From Lewinellaceae bacterium (GTDB lineage Bacteria > Bacteroidota > Bacteroidia > Chitinophagales > Saprospiraceae), in NCBI GenBank assembly GCA_020636435.1, contig JACJXX010000002.1, forward strand, positions 310,001 to 374,000: a stretch of 64,000 nt of DNA, given 5' to 3'. Made by a program: the position numbers and the translations under genes. Positions 57,462-64,000 of this stretch are shown piece by piece. Numbering within the stretch: position 1 is the first letter of the stretch; every line of letters begins with the position of its first letter. The notes beneath the pieces are model-generated. The model was not told the origin of the DNA and did no database searches. It saw only the letters and a program-made list of their open reading frames with translations.

Positions 57462-58793
57462 ATGGGATTGTTCGAACGCATTTTTGGCGCTAAAACGGAG
57501 GAAACAGAACAACCGAAGATCAGCTTCGGGCGCTACAGCGACTCCTACAAGGACAGCTCCCGCTACACCGCCTGGGATGTGGCCCTGGTAAAGTTCGACG
57601 AGCAGGAATACCTGGAGAGTTACAAACAATTTTTCTACTACCTTCGGGACGAAGAGGAGGACAACGTGCGCTACCAGGAAGTGAAGGGCGGGCTGCAGTT
57701 CGAACTCTATCAGGGTTCTAAAAAGATCACAGGCAAGGCCACTCCCCAAAAGGTAACTGTAGAGGCCAAGGTCGTCAAGGCCGAAGCCCTCAACGTGGCC
57801 TTTATGCGGCGGCTGCTGGAACAGAATTTCAACCTCAAGTACAGCCGCTTTGCCCTCGATGAGCAAGGCAATATCGCGATCATCTTCGATACCTATACCC
57901 TCGACGGCTCCCCCTACAAACTCTACTACGCCCTCAAGGAAGTGGCCACCAAGGCCGACAAACAGGACGACCTGCTACTGGAAGAGTTCAAAACCCTCCA
58001 ATCTGTCGACACCAGCCACCTCGAAGAACTGCCGCTGCCCGAAAAACAGGCCAAATACAACTATATCGTCAGCCAGATCAGGAAAGCCCTGGAGGAGGCC
58101 GAAAACGGCAAACTCGACAAAATCCAGTACTCCGGAAGCATCGGCTACCTGCTGCTCGACCTGATCTACCGCCTCGATTACCTCACCAAACCGGAGGGGT
58201 TCATGATGGAGTCTCTCGAACACCTGCACCGCAAATACTACGAAAACGACGGGATGGCTACCGCCGGAAAAAACCAGGTGCTCTGCTCCGACCTCCGGCA
58301 ACTGCTGAACAGAGGCCAGGACGAGTTCTTCAAGGAAATGTACCGCGTCAAATCTACTTTTGGCATCACCCACTCCGTTCACCACGACCGGGTGGTCAGC
58401 ATCATCGACGCAGAGCTTTTTCACATGGACTGGTACAAGGAACACGGCTATAACAACATCGCCCTGGCCATCCCTGGCTATATCGTCGGCTACTGCATGT
58501 TCAATTACGCCGTTCCCAAACCCGACCGCGACCTGTTCCACCTCTACTATCAGGTCGTAGAGTCCGACTATTTCCAGAGCCTGGGCTTTACCGTCAAATA
58601 CTACGACCAGGCTACCGGTAAATTTGATAAACGCGCCATCAAAAAGGCCATCAACCGGATCGTGGAGAACAACCGGGCTTATTATCCCAACCTCAATCCC
58701 GCCACCGGTTCGCTCAAATTCGACAGCCTGCCCGACTTTGCGCGGTCTTTCCTCCTCATGATCCGCAACCTGGAAATGGTTAAAACAGATTGA
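57462..58793 (+). CDS. Soluble protein of unknown function, YbjN-like region possible
   Basis: A 443-residue protein from MGLFERIFGAKTEET. It has no membrane helix. Residues ~30-180 alternate strands and helices (WDVALVKFDEQEYLESYKQF, IIFDTYTLDGSPYKLYYALK) in a way that recalls YbjN/type III chaperone folds; the rest (ITHSVHHDRVVSIIDAELF...) is not recognised. The end is PDFARSFLLMIRNLEMVKTD. I do not assign a function. The start at 57462 is chosen over an upstream reading that shares bases with the hydroxylase end. Confidence 0.65.
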   Translation: MGLFERIFGAKTEETEQPKISFGRYSDSYKDSSRYTAWDVALVKFDEQEYLESYKQFFYYLRDEEEDNVRYQEVKGGLQFELYQGSKKITGKATPQKVTVEAKVVKAEALNVAFMRRLLEQNFNLKYSRFALDEQGNIAIIFDTYTLDGSPYKLYYALKEVATKADKQDDLLLEEFKTLQSVDTSHLEELPLPEKQAKYNYIVSQIRKALEEAENGKLDKIQYSGSIGYLLLDLIYRLDYLTKPEGFMMESLEHLHRKYYENDGMATAGKNQVLCSDLRQLLNRGQDEFFKEMYRVKSTFGITHSVHHDRVVSIIDAELFHMDWYKEHGYNNIALAIPGYIVGYCMFNYAVPKPDRDLFHLYYQVVESDYFQSLGFTVKYYDQATGKFDKRAIKKAINRIVENNRAYYPNLNPATGSLKFDSLPDFARSFLLMIRNLEMVKTD

Positions 58794-58837
58794 TGCGAAC
58801 AGTTGTTAGTTTTTTAGGCTAACCATAAATCCTAACC

Positions 58838-59332
58838 ATGACAACCACCATCACAAAAGAAGACATCCGGGACATTCTGGAGGAGGTGTCCGACCCTGAA
58901 ATACCCGTACTGGCCGTTACCGACATGGGCATCATCCGGGATATTCAGGTTCGGGGAGAGGAGGTCGAAATCATCATTACGCCCACCTACTCCGGCTGCC
59001 CGGCCATGAACACCATAGAGGTCAACATCCGGGCCGCCCTGCAGGAAAAGGGCTTCGGCCAGGTAAAGGTCACGACTGTCCTTCATCCGGCGTGGACGAC
59101 CGACTGGATCACCGAACGGGGGCGGCAACGGCTCAAAGACTACGGCATCGCCCCGCCCGTTGACGGCAGCGTCGACAAAAATGCCCTGTTTCAGGCCGGG
59201 CCCACCGTGGAATGCCCCCAGTGCGGGTCCGGCAACACGGAAATGGTCAGCCAGTTCGGCTCCACCGCCTGCAAGGCGCTGTACCGCTGCCTGGATTGCA
59301 AAGAGCCGTTTGATTATTTTAAATGCCATTAA
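58838..59332 (+). CDS. paaD: Phenylacetate-CoA oxygenase accessory protein PaaD
   Basis: A 164-residue protein: a MIP18/DUF59-type N-terminal part (DILEEVSDPEIPVLAVTDMGIIRDI, then PTYSGCPAMNTIEV), and a C-terminal zinc-finger-like part with CPQCGSGNT and CLDCKEPF. It matches PaaD (PaaJ), needed for maturation of the phenylacetyl-CoA epoxidase. The epoxidase PaaABC genes are not in the window. It is followed by a TTGGACTTTGGACG element and paaG. Confidence 0.93.
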   Translation: MTTTITKEDIRDILEEVSDPEIPVLAVTDMGIIRDIQVRGEEVEIIITPTYSGCPAMNTIEVNIRAALQEKGFGQVKVTTVLHPAWTTDWITERGRQRLKDYGIAPPVDGSVDKNALFQAGPTVECPQCGSGNTEMVSQFGSTACKALYRCLDCKEPFDYFKCH

Positions 59333-59380
59333 TGGTTGCAATAACAATTTAGCCTAAAGCCATCCAACCATCCAACCATC

Positions 59381-59534
59381 TTGGACTTTGGACGAACTGA
59401 CGATGAAGTCGGAAGTGGGAATTCGGAAGTCGGAACAAGGCCTGAAACAGGCGTTCTTCGGCGGTTTTTCCGCCTTCCGCCTTCCGATTTCCGACTTTGG
59501 CACTGGTTTTAGTGGCATTTACGCGAGCGTCCAA
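59381..59534. mobile_element. TTGGACTTTGGACG element, copy 3
   Basis: The left end TTGGACTTTGGACGAACTG (59381-59399) continues as in copy 1 (TGAAGTCGGAAGT). The right end is only CGTCCAA, shorter than in copies 1 and 2. AACCATC lies on both sides, but this overlaps CCATCTAACCATC words that flank the unit, so the duplication is uncertain. It lies between paaD and paaG. Confidence 0.65.
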
Positions 59535-59571
59535 AACCATCTAACCATCTAACCATCCAACCTCACCATCC

Positions 59572-60357
59572 ATGCCAGACAGCAACACCCTACTCTTCGA
59601 ACTCGACGGCCACGTGGCCAAAATCACCCTCAACCGCCCGGAAGTTTACAATAGCTTTAACCGGGAGATGGCCCTTGCCCTGCAGGCCCGGCTGGACCAA
59701 TGCCGGGACGACCCGAGGGTGCGGGCCATATACCTCACCGGCGCGGGCAAAGCTTTCTCCGCCGGGCAGGATTTGCAGGAAATCGTTGCCGAAGGCGCCC
59801 CCGAGATGACTACCATACTCACCGAGCATTACAACCCGATCATCGTGCGCATCCGGAAGATCGAAAAGCCGGTAGTCGCTGCGGTAAATGGCGTGGCAGC
59901 CGGCGCCGGCGCCAACATCGCCCTGGCCTGCGATATCGTGGTTGCTGCCCAATCGGCCTCCTTTATTCAGGCCTTCAGCAAGATCGGCCTGATCCCCGAC
60001 AGCGGCGGCACCTTCTTCCTGCCCCGCCTCATCGGCTTCCAGAAAGCCTCCGCCCTGATGATGCTGGGCGACAAGGCGAGCGCCGAAGAAGCCGAACGCC
60101 TGGGCATGATCTACCAATTCTATCCCAATGAGGATTTCGCGGAAAAATCCCTGGAGGTTGCCAGGCGCCTCTCCCTGATGCCCACCAAAGGCCTGGGATA
60201 CACCAAACGGGCGCTCAACCATTCTTTCGACAATGACCTGGAACGCCAACTGGCCGCCGAAGACCAACTGCAGTCGGCCGCCGGCCAGACAGAAGATTAT
60301 AAGGAAGGCGTGAATGCTTTTCTGGAAAAGCGCAAAGCGGTGTTTAAGGGGCGGTAG
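59572..60357 (+). CDS. paaG: Phenylacetate pathway isomerase/hydratase PaaG
   Basis: A 261-residue crotonase-fold protein. ITLNRPEVYNSFNREMA and GAGKAFSAGQDLQEI form the oxyanion-hole region, and AFSKIGLIPDSGGTFFLPRLIG carries the Asp typical of PaaG-type 1,2-epoxyphenylacetyl-CoA isomerases. The short C-terminus (NAFLEKRKAVFKGR) fits. It converts the ring-epoxide to an oxepin-CoA. The gap to paaD is filled by the inserted element and CCATC words; originally the two genes may have been adjacent. Confidence 0.9.
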   Translation: MPDSNTLLFELDGHVAKITLNRPEVYNSFNREMALALQARLDQCRDDPRVRAIYLTGAGKAFSAGQDLQEIVAEGAPEMTTILTEHYNPIIVRIRKIEKPVVAAVNGVAAGAGANIALACDIVVAAQSASFIQAFSKIGLIPDSGGTFFLPRLIGFQKASALMMLGDKASAEEAERLGMIYQFYPNEDFAEKSLEVARRLSLMPTKGLGYTKRALNHSFDNDLERQLAAEDQLQSAAGQTEDYKEGVNAFLEKRKAVFKGR

Positions 60358-60390
60358 TGGGAGGATGATTGGGTGATTGGGTGAACGAAA

Positions 60391-60795
60391 TCAACGAATC
60401 CCCCCCTTCCTCTTCGTCAATTCATCGGATATCATCTCCCCTACCCGGTCCAGGTGGCCCTTGCCCCGGAAATAGCTGTAGATAAAGGCCAGCCCGCCGA
60501 AGAACACCACAAAAGAAAGCGGAAAAAGCGCCAGGCTGAGCAGGGCGAGGTATTTCAGTTTCAGGAAAGCAAACAGGTAGTATCCCGCGATCCACAACGG
60601 CGAAATGGCCACGATGCGCACCACCAGCTTCTGAAAGGCTTTGAACAGATGGTTTTTAACCTCCCACTGCCCCCGCAGGCGAAGCAATTGTTCGGTAGTG
60701 AAGAACTCGGCGCCTACCGATTCCAGATGAGCCAGTTCATCCGAAGCATGGTCTTCCAGGTGTTTGATGATGCCGTCGATGTTGCGGATGGGCAT
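60391..60795 (-). CDS. Small membrane protein, unknown
   Basis: A 134-residue protein. Its N-terminal half is amphipathic (IDGIIKHLEDHASDELAHLE...LRLRGQWE), then two membrane helices (VVRIVAISPLWIAGYYLFAF and LSLALFPLSFVVFFGGLAFIYSYF) and a basic tail (DELTKRKGGIR). It is not recognised. It is transcribed alone, on the strand opposite paaG. Confidence 0.6.
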   Translation of the reverse strand: MPIRNIDGIIKHLEDHASDELAHLESVGAEFFTTEQLLRLRGQWEVKNHLFKAFQKLVVRIVAISPLWIAGYYLFAFLKLKYLALLSLALFPLSFVVFFGGLAFIYSYFRGKGHLDRVGEMISDELTKRKGGIR

Positions 60796-60830
60796 AAGCG
60801 CTTTGGTTTTGATTCATCTACTTAACTGAG

Positions 60831-60907
60831 GGGTGGGCATAATGAAATCCGCGCTAATCCGTTGCATCTGCGTAAATCCGTGTTCTATTTCGCCATAATG
60901 CGCACCC
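60831..60907. repeat. GGGTG(G/C)GCATAATG inverted repeat, relative of the 12819 element
   Basis: GGGTGGGCATAATG (60831-60844) pairs with CATAATGCGCACCC (60894-60907). Between are words like AATCCGCGCTAATCCG. Read in reverse, GCATTATGGCGAAATAGAAC is close to GCATTATGGCAAAATGGAAC in the left interior of 12819-13288, so both belong to the same family. Confidence 0.6.
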
Positions 60908-60999
60908 TTCACCTAATCTTAACTACCAATAAACCTATTAGGTTGTCAGGGAGATATTTTTTGTTGCCTGTTGCTCGTTGTCACGAACAACCAACAACT

Positions 61000-62718
61000 C
61001 TACCCATTCGTTTGCAGAACATATTTCTCATACCGCTGCTTATCCTTCTCATCGAAGCTATCCACAGCGTGCTGAACGCGCAGGAAGAAGTTTTCTTCGC
61101 CGATCTTTTCGTCCAGCCCGCCTTTGACGAGGATATCCCGGACGGGGCCCTTCACGCTGGCCATGTTGAACCCTACGCCCGATTCCCGGCAGAATCCGGC
61201 GATCTCTTCCAGGGCGTGCATGCCGCTGCTGTCCAGGCCGTTGATGCTGTTGGCGTCGAGGATGAATAGCCTCAGCTTGCCGCTTCTTTTAGCGATCTCT
61301 TCTTCGATCTTATCCTTGAAGAAACTGACGTTGGCAAAATACAGGCGGGCGTCAAAACGCATGATCAGGATGTCATCGCGAACCTCCAGTTGGTCGAAGC
61401 GAGTGATGTTTTTGTAATGCGGTTTGCCCGGTATTTTTCCCAGGACGGCAAAGTGCGGCATGGTGGTTCGGAAGATGATAATGGCGATTGACAAGGCCAC
61501 GCCGATGAGGATGCCCTGCTCGATGCCCAACGCCAGCGTGCCGACAAAGGTAACGATTAGCATCCAAAAGTCGGAGCGGTCGGCGCGCCACAGGTGAACG
61601 GCCTCTTTTACATCGATCAGCCCGAAAACAGCCACCATAATCACAGAAGCCAGGATGGCGTTGGGCAGGTAATAGAACAAGCCGGTGAGGAACAACAGCG
61701 TCAGGGCGATCAGCACCGCGCTGATGATGGCAGCCAGGCCGGTTTTGGCGCCTGCCTGGTCGTTGACCGCCGTCCGGCTGAATCCGCCGGTAGTGGGATA
61801 CGACTGGAAGAAGCTGCCGCCGATGTTGGCAATGCCCAGCCCGATCAGTTCCTGGTTGGCGTCTACTTTATAATTCTTGTGTTTGGCTTGAATGGCCTTG
61901 GCAACAGCAATGCTCTCCATAAAACTGACCAGGGCAATGGCCAATGCCACGGGAAGCAGGGCGCTGAAGTTGTCCAGGCTGAAGTCGGGGATCACGAAAG
62001 AAGGCAGCCCTTTGGGCACCTCGCCCACGATCTTCACGCCCTGTTCGGTGAGCCCCAGCCCCCAGACGGCCAGAATGCCGAAAACAACCGCCAGCAGAGG
62101 GCCGGGAATGGCCCGGTTGACCCGCCTGGCGCCCATGATCAGCCCGATGCCCAGCAAACCGATGCCGACGGTGAACAGGTTGGCCTCTCCAATGCGGGAA
62201 ACGGCTTCGATCAGAATTTCGTGGATATAATGGCTGCGTTCCAGCTTGATCCCCAGCAGGTGCTTCAGTTGCGACAATCCGATGATGAGCGCCGCCGCCG
62301 AAGTAAAGCCGCTGATCACCGGATGAGACAGGAAGTTGACCAGGAAACCCAGCCGGAATGCTCCGAGCAAAAACTGGATCAGCCCTACGAACAGGGCCAG
62401 CGTGATGGCCAGCATGATGTAGGTTTCCGTGCCTCCCTGCGCCAGAGCGCCAATGCCCGTAGCCGTCAGCAAGGACACCATGGCGACCGGCCCTACCGCC
62501 AGCTGGCGCGAAGTGCCAAAGATGGCGTAAAGGATCAGCGGAATGGTCGAAGCGTACAACCCGTAAATGGGCGGCAACCCGGCGATCATCGCATAAGCCA
62601 TGCCCTGGGGGATGAGCATGACTCCGACGGTAAGCCCCGCCGCCAGGTCTCCTTTCAGGTTATTGGATTGGTACGCCGGAAGCCATTCCAGTATCGGTAG
62701 TAATTTCTTTAACTGCAT
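61000..62718 (-). CDS. SulP-family anion transporter with STAS domain
   Basis: A 572-residue protein. It begins PILEWLPAYQSNNLKGDLAAGLTVGV..., followed by about eleven membrane helices (AMIAGLPPIYGLYAS, FMESIAVAKAIQAKHKN with the SulP signature). A C-terminal cytoplasmic STAS domain (SFFKDKIEEEIAKRSGKLRLFILDANSINGLDSSGMHAL) has the phosphorylatable-site-like DSSG loop. It transports sulfate, bicarbonate or similar anions. A Crp/Fnr regulator lies upstream, with a 290-bp octamer array in the gap. Its relative is at 1-125. Confidence 0.92.
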   Translation of the reverse strand: MQLKKLLPILEWLPAYQSNNLKGDLAAGLTVGVMLIPQGMAYAMIAGLPPIYGLYASTIPLILYAIFGTSRQLAVGPVAMVSLLTATGIGALAQGGTETYIMLAITLALFVGLIQFLLGAFRLGFLVNFLSHPVISGFTSAAALIIGLSQLKHLLGIKLERSHYIHEILIEAVSRIGEANLFTVGIGLLGIGLIMGARRVNRAIPGPLLAVVFGILAVWGLGLTEQGVKIVGEVPKGLPSFVIPDFSLDNFSALLPVALAIALVSFMESIAVAKAIQAKHKNYKVDANQELIGLGIANIGGSFFQSYPTTGGFSRTAVNDQAGAKTGLAAIISAVLIALTLLFLTGLFYYLPNAILASVIMVAVFGLIDVKEAVHLWRADRSDFWMLIVTFVGTLALGIEQGILIGVALSIAIIIFRTTMPHFAVLGKIPGKPHYKNITRFDQLEVRDDILIMRFDARLYFANVSFFKDKIEEEIAKRSGKLRLFILDANSINGLDSSGMHALEEIAGFCRESGVGFNMASVKGPVRDILVKGGLDEKIGEENFFLRVQHAVDSFDEKDKQRYEKYVLQTNG

Positions 62719-62791
62719 CGTTGGTGTGGTTTTTGATGCAAAGGTGGGCTTTTGGGGGGAAAGGTGCTGTGATGGAGGTCACAGGAGGGAG

Positions 62792-63080
62792 TAGTGTTTC
62801 AGTGTTTCAGTGTTTCAGTGTTTCAGTGTTTCAGTGTTTCAGTGTTTCAGTGTTTCAGTGTTTCAGTGTTCCAGTGTTTCAGTGTTTCAGTGTTTCAGTG
62901 TTCCAGTGTGCCAGTGTGCCAGTGTATCAGTGTGCCAGTGTGCCAGTGTGCCAGTGTATCAGTGTGCCAGTGTATCAGTGTGCCAGTGTGCCAGTGTGCC
63001 AGTGTGCCAGTGTATCAGTGTGCCAGTGTGCCAGTGTATCAGTGTGCCAGTGTGCCAGTGTATCAGTGTGCCAGTGTATC
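62792..63080. repeat. AGTGTNNC octamer array, ~36 copies
   Basis: The unit is AGTGTTTC, AGTGTGCC, AGTGTATC or AGTGTTCC. The first ~60% is mostly AGTGTTTC, and later copies mix AGTGTGCC and AGTGTATC. With an 8-base unit all frames can stay open (24-base super-period), so the predicted proteins of F, Q, C, V and S residues are not real genes. The array fills the gap between the Crp/Fnr stop and the SulP start, and so forms much of the SulP upstream region. Confidence 0.85.
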
Positions 63081-63091
63081 CTAAACACCTT

Positions 63092-63739
63092 TCAAAGCAG
63101 CTCAATCCGGTTCCTCCCCAGTTCCACTTCGCCTTGTTTTTCCAGTTGTTTGAGCAGGCGGGAGACGGCCTCCCGGGAAGCGTTGAGGTCGTAGGCGATC
63201 TCCTGGTGAGTAGTGTTGATCGTCCGGGAGTTGTTCGCCTCCGCTTTTTTATGGAGGTATTCGAGCAAGCGCTCGTCCATTTTTTTAAAGGCGATGCTGT
63301 CGATGGTGCGGATGAGTTCGAGCATGCGGTTGTCATAGGAGAGCATGACGAAGTTTTTCCAACTGGGGTAACGGCTCATCCACTCGTCCATATAGCGGGT
63401 AGGTATGCCGATGACCGTGGTATCTTCTTCCGCAACCGTCCGGATTTCGCTCTTTTTGTTCATCATGCAGCAGGTGAAAGACATGGAGCAGGTTTCTCCG
63501 GGCTGCAGGTAGTAGAGGAAGAGCTCGTTGCCCTCTTCATCCTCCCGGGACACCTTGATGCTGCCCTTGATGATCAGCGGCACGATCTTGACATAACTGC
63601 CAAAATCCATGATCATTTCGCCGGTTCTGAAGTGCATGACTTTGCCTACCTGAGCGATCTCCTCCTGAAGGGGCCGCTCGGCGATCTGCGAGTAGTGCTT
63701 TCGCACCAGGTTGAGCACTTCCTGGTTGAGGGTTTCCAT
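63092..63739 (-). CDS. Crp/Fnr-family transcription regulator
   Basis: A 215-residue protein. A cyclic-nucleotide-binding-like fold (MHFRTGEMIMDFGSYVKIVPLII..., YLQPGETCSMSFTCCMMNKK) is followed by a helix-turn-helix (TTHQEIAYDLNASREAVSRLLKQL). The effector site contains Cys-Cys, which may sense redox or metals (inference). The regulator lies just upstream of SulP, which is on the same strand, and is a likely local controller. An ATG at 63739 is the natural start. Confidence 0.88.
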   Translation of the reverse strand: METLNQEVLNLVRKHYSQIAERPLQEEIAQVGKVMHFRTGEMIMDFGSYVKIVPLIIKGSIKVSREDEEGNELFLYYLQPGETCSMSFTCCMMNKKSEIRTVAEEDTTVIGIPTRYMDEWMSRYPSWKNFVMLSYDNRMLELIRTIDSIAFKKMDERLLEYLHKKAEANNSRTINTTHQEIAYDLNASREAVSRLLKQLEKQGEVELGRNRIELL

Positions 63740-63810
63740 GGTTTTATTGTTTCTCCGTCCGCCGAAGCTTTACGCGAATGCGGATATTGTTAAATTGTTG
63801 GCGAACACCC

Positions 63811-64000
63811 CGTCCACCGTCCACCGTCCACCGCCCACCGTCCTCCCAGCCCGTACACCGTACACCGCCACGGCTCCTCCCAGCCCATACACCGTACACC
63901 GCCACCGTCCTCCCAGCCCGTACACCGTACACCGCCACGGCTCCTCCCAGCCCGTACACCGTACACCGCCACGGCTCCTCCCAGCCCATACACCGTACAC
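63811..64000. repeat. CCGTACACCGTACACC tandem unit array
   Basis: CCGTCCACC words lead into four ~33-34-base units of the form CAGCCCGTACACCGTACACC plus GCCACGGCTCCTCC, the last cut by the window end. The words repeat those at 14966-15175 and in the 27647 element. It stays open in several frames and is non-coding. It lies upstream of the Crp/Fnr gene on the reverse strand. Confidence 0.75.

Noticed and set aside
62794..63793. Open frames of V/F/Q/C/S repeats over the octamer array, one running on opposite the Crp/Fnr gene
   Set aside because: They arise from the AGTGTNNC period in all frames and from the opposite strand of a good gene.
63811..64000. Possible CRISPR or iteron origin
   Set aside because: Units of ~34 bases are nearly identical throughout with no spacer diversity; no replication gene nearby.

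Overview
The window reads as chromosomal DNA of a Bacteroidota member, most likely a Saprospiria (Lewinella/Saprospiraceae-like) bacterium; the species is an inference. Supporting signs are a 2,565-residue surface protein of HYR-like and PKD-like repeats ending in a type IX secretion type-B sorting domain, DUF6089 and DUF2007 proteins, an SPFH protein, two Rpn-type nucleases with GKEEG tails, weak Shine-Dalgarno signals, and lipoproteins with SCxx/ACxx lipoboxes. No rRNA, tRNA, CRISPR array or transposase gene was seen.

Layout. 0-9 kb: SulP transporter (cut by the left edge), persulfide dioxygenase-rhodanese fusion, CorA, an outer-membrane protein, overlapping msrA/msrB, a methyltransferase, an Rpn nuclease, and wrecks of a TIR-domain gene and a terpene-cyclase-like gene. 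9-15 kb: ADP-forming acyl-CoA synthetase, PhyH dioxygenase, and a class III cyclase fused to TM2 and TPR. 15-26 kb: an envelope locus with an IPTL-CTERM protein, the giant repeat protein, and a divergent exosortase H with its partner membrane protein. 26-33.4 kb: an aminotransferase, then a conflict-type island with an Rpn nuclease, a truncated NACHT ATPase, a caspase fused to an FGE-sulfatase/C-type-lectin domain whose C-terminus looks like the variable region of a diversity-generating retroelement, and a PIN toxin-antitoxin pair broken by a miniature element. 33-50 kb: a metallophosphatase with a beta-barrel, an aspartoacylase-like enzyme, a flavin reductase, prohibitin, the cytochrome c-anmK-epimerase operon, a GAF protein, an HD-Pycsar effector-domain fusion and small envelope proteins. 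50-64 kb: fatty or aromatic acid catabolism (thioesterase, acyl-CoA ligase, aldehyde dehydrogenase, PaaD, PaaG), a deacetylase, a DinB protein, a fatty-acid hydroxylase, a second SulP and a Crp/Fnr regulator.

The most unusual content is intergenic. I count at least a dozen kinds of non-coding palindromic or miniature element, several with target-site duplications that can be checked by eye: (1) a 204-bp element in two identical copies (1939, 50410) with 9-bp duplications and a chain of GACCT/AGGTC hairpins; (2) a 159-bp element in two inverted copies (33166, 37451) with a TAA/TTA duplication, one inside vapC and one inside a thiamine-diphosphate enzyme remnant, where removing the element restores both reading frames; (3) an element family ending in TTGGACTTTGGACG (11755, 24387, 59381), one copy lying in frame inside the start of the giant protein ahead of its signal peptide; (4) a family ending in GGCTACC...GTTGG (9071, 27647) with 8-bp duplications, sharing ends but carrying different word-repeat fillings; (5) a 470-bp nested palindrome (12819). 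Around these lie arrays of 7- to 16-base words (AGTGTNNC, CGTACACC, GCTATGGAT, AAGTCGG, CCATCTAA). Since no transposase is present in the window, whatever moves them must be encoded elsewhere.
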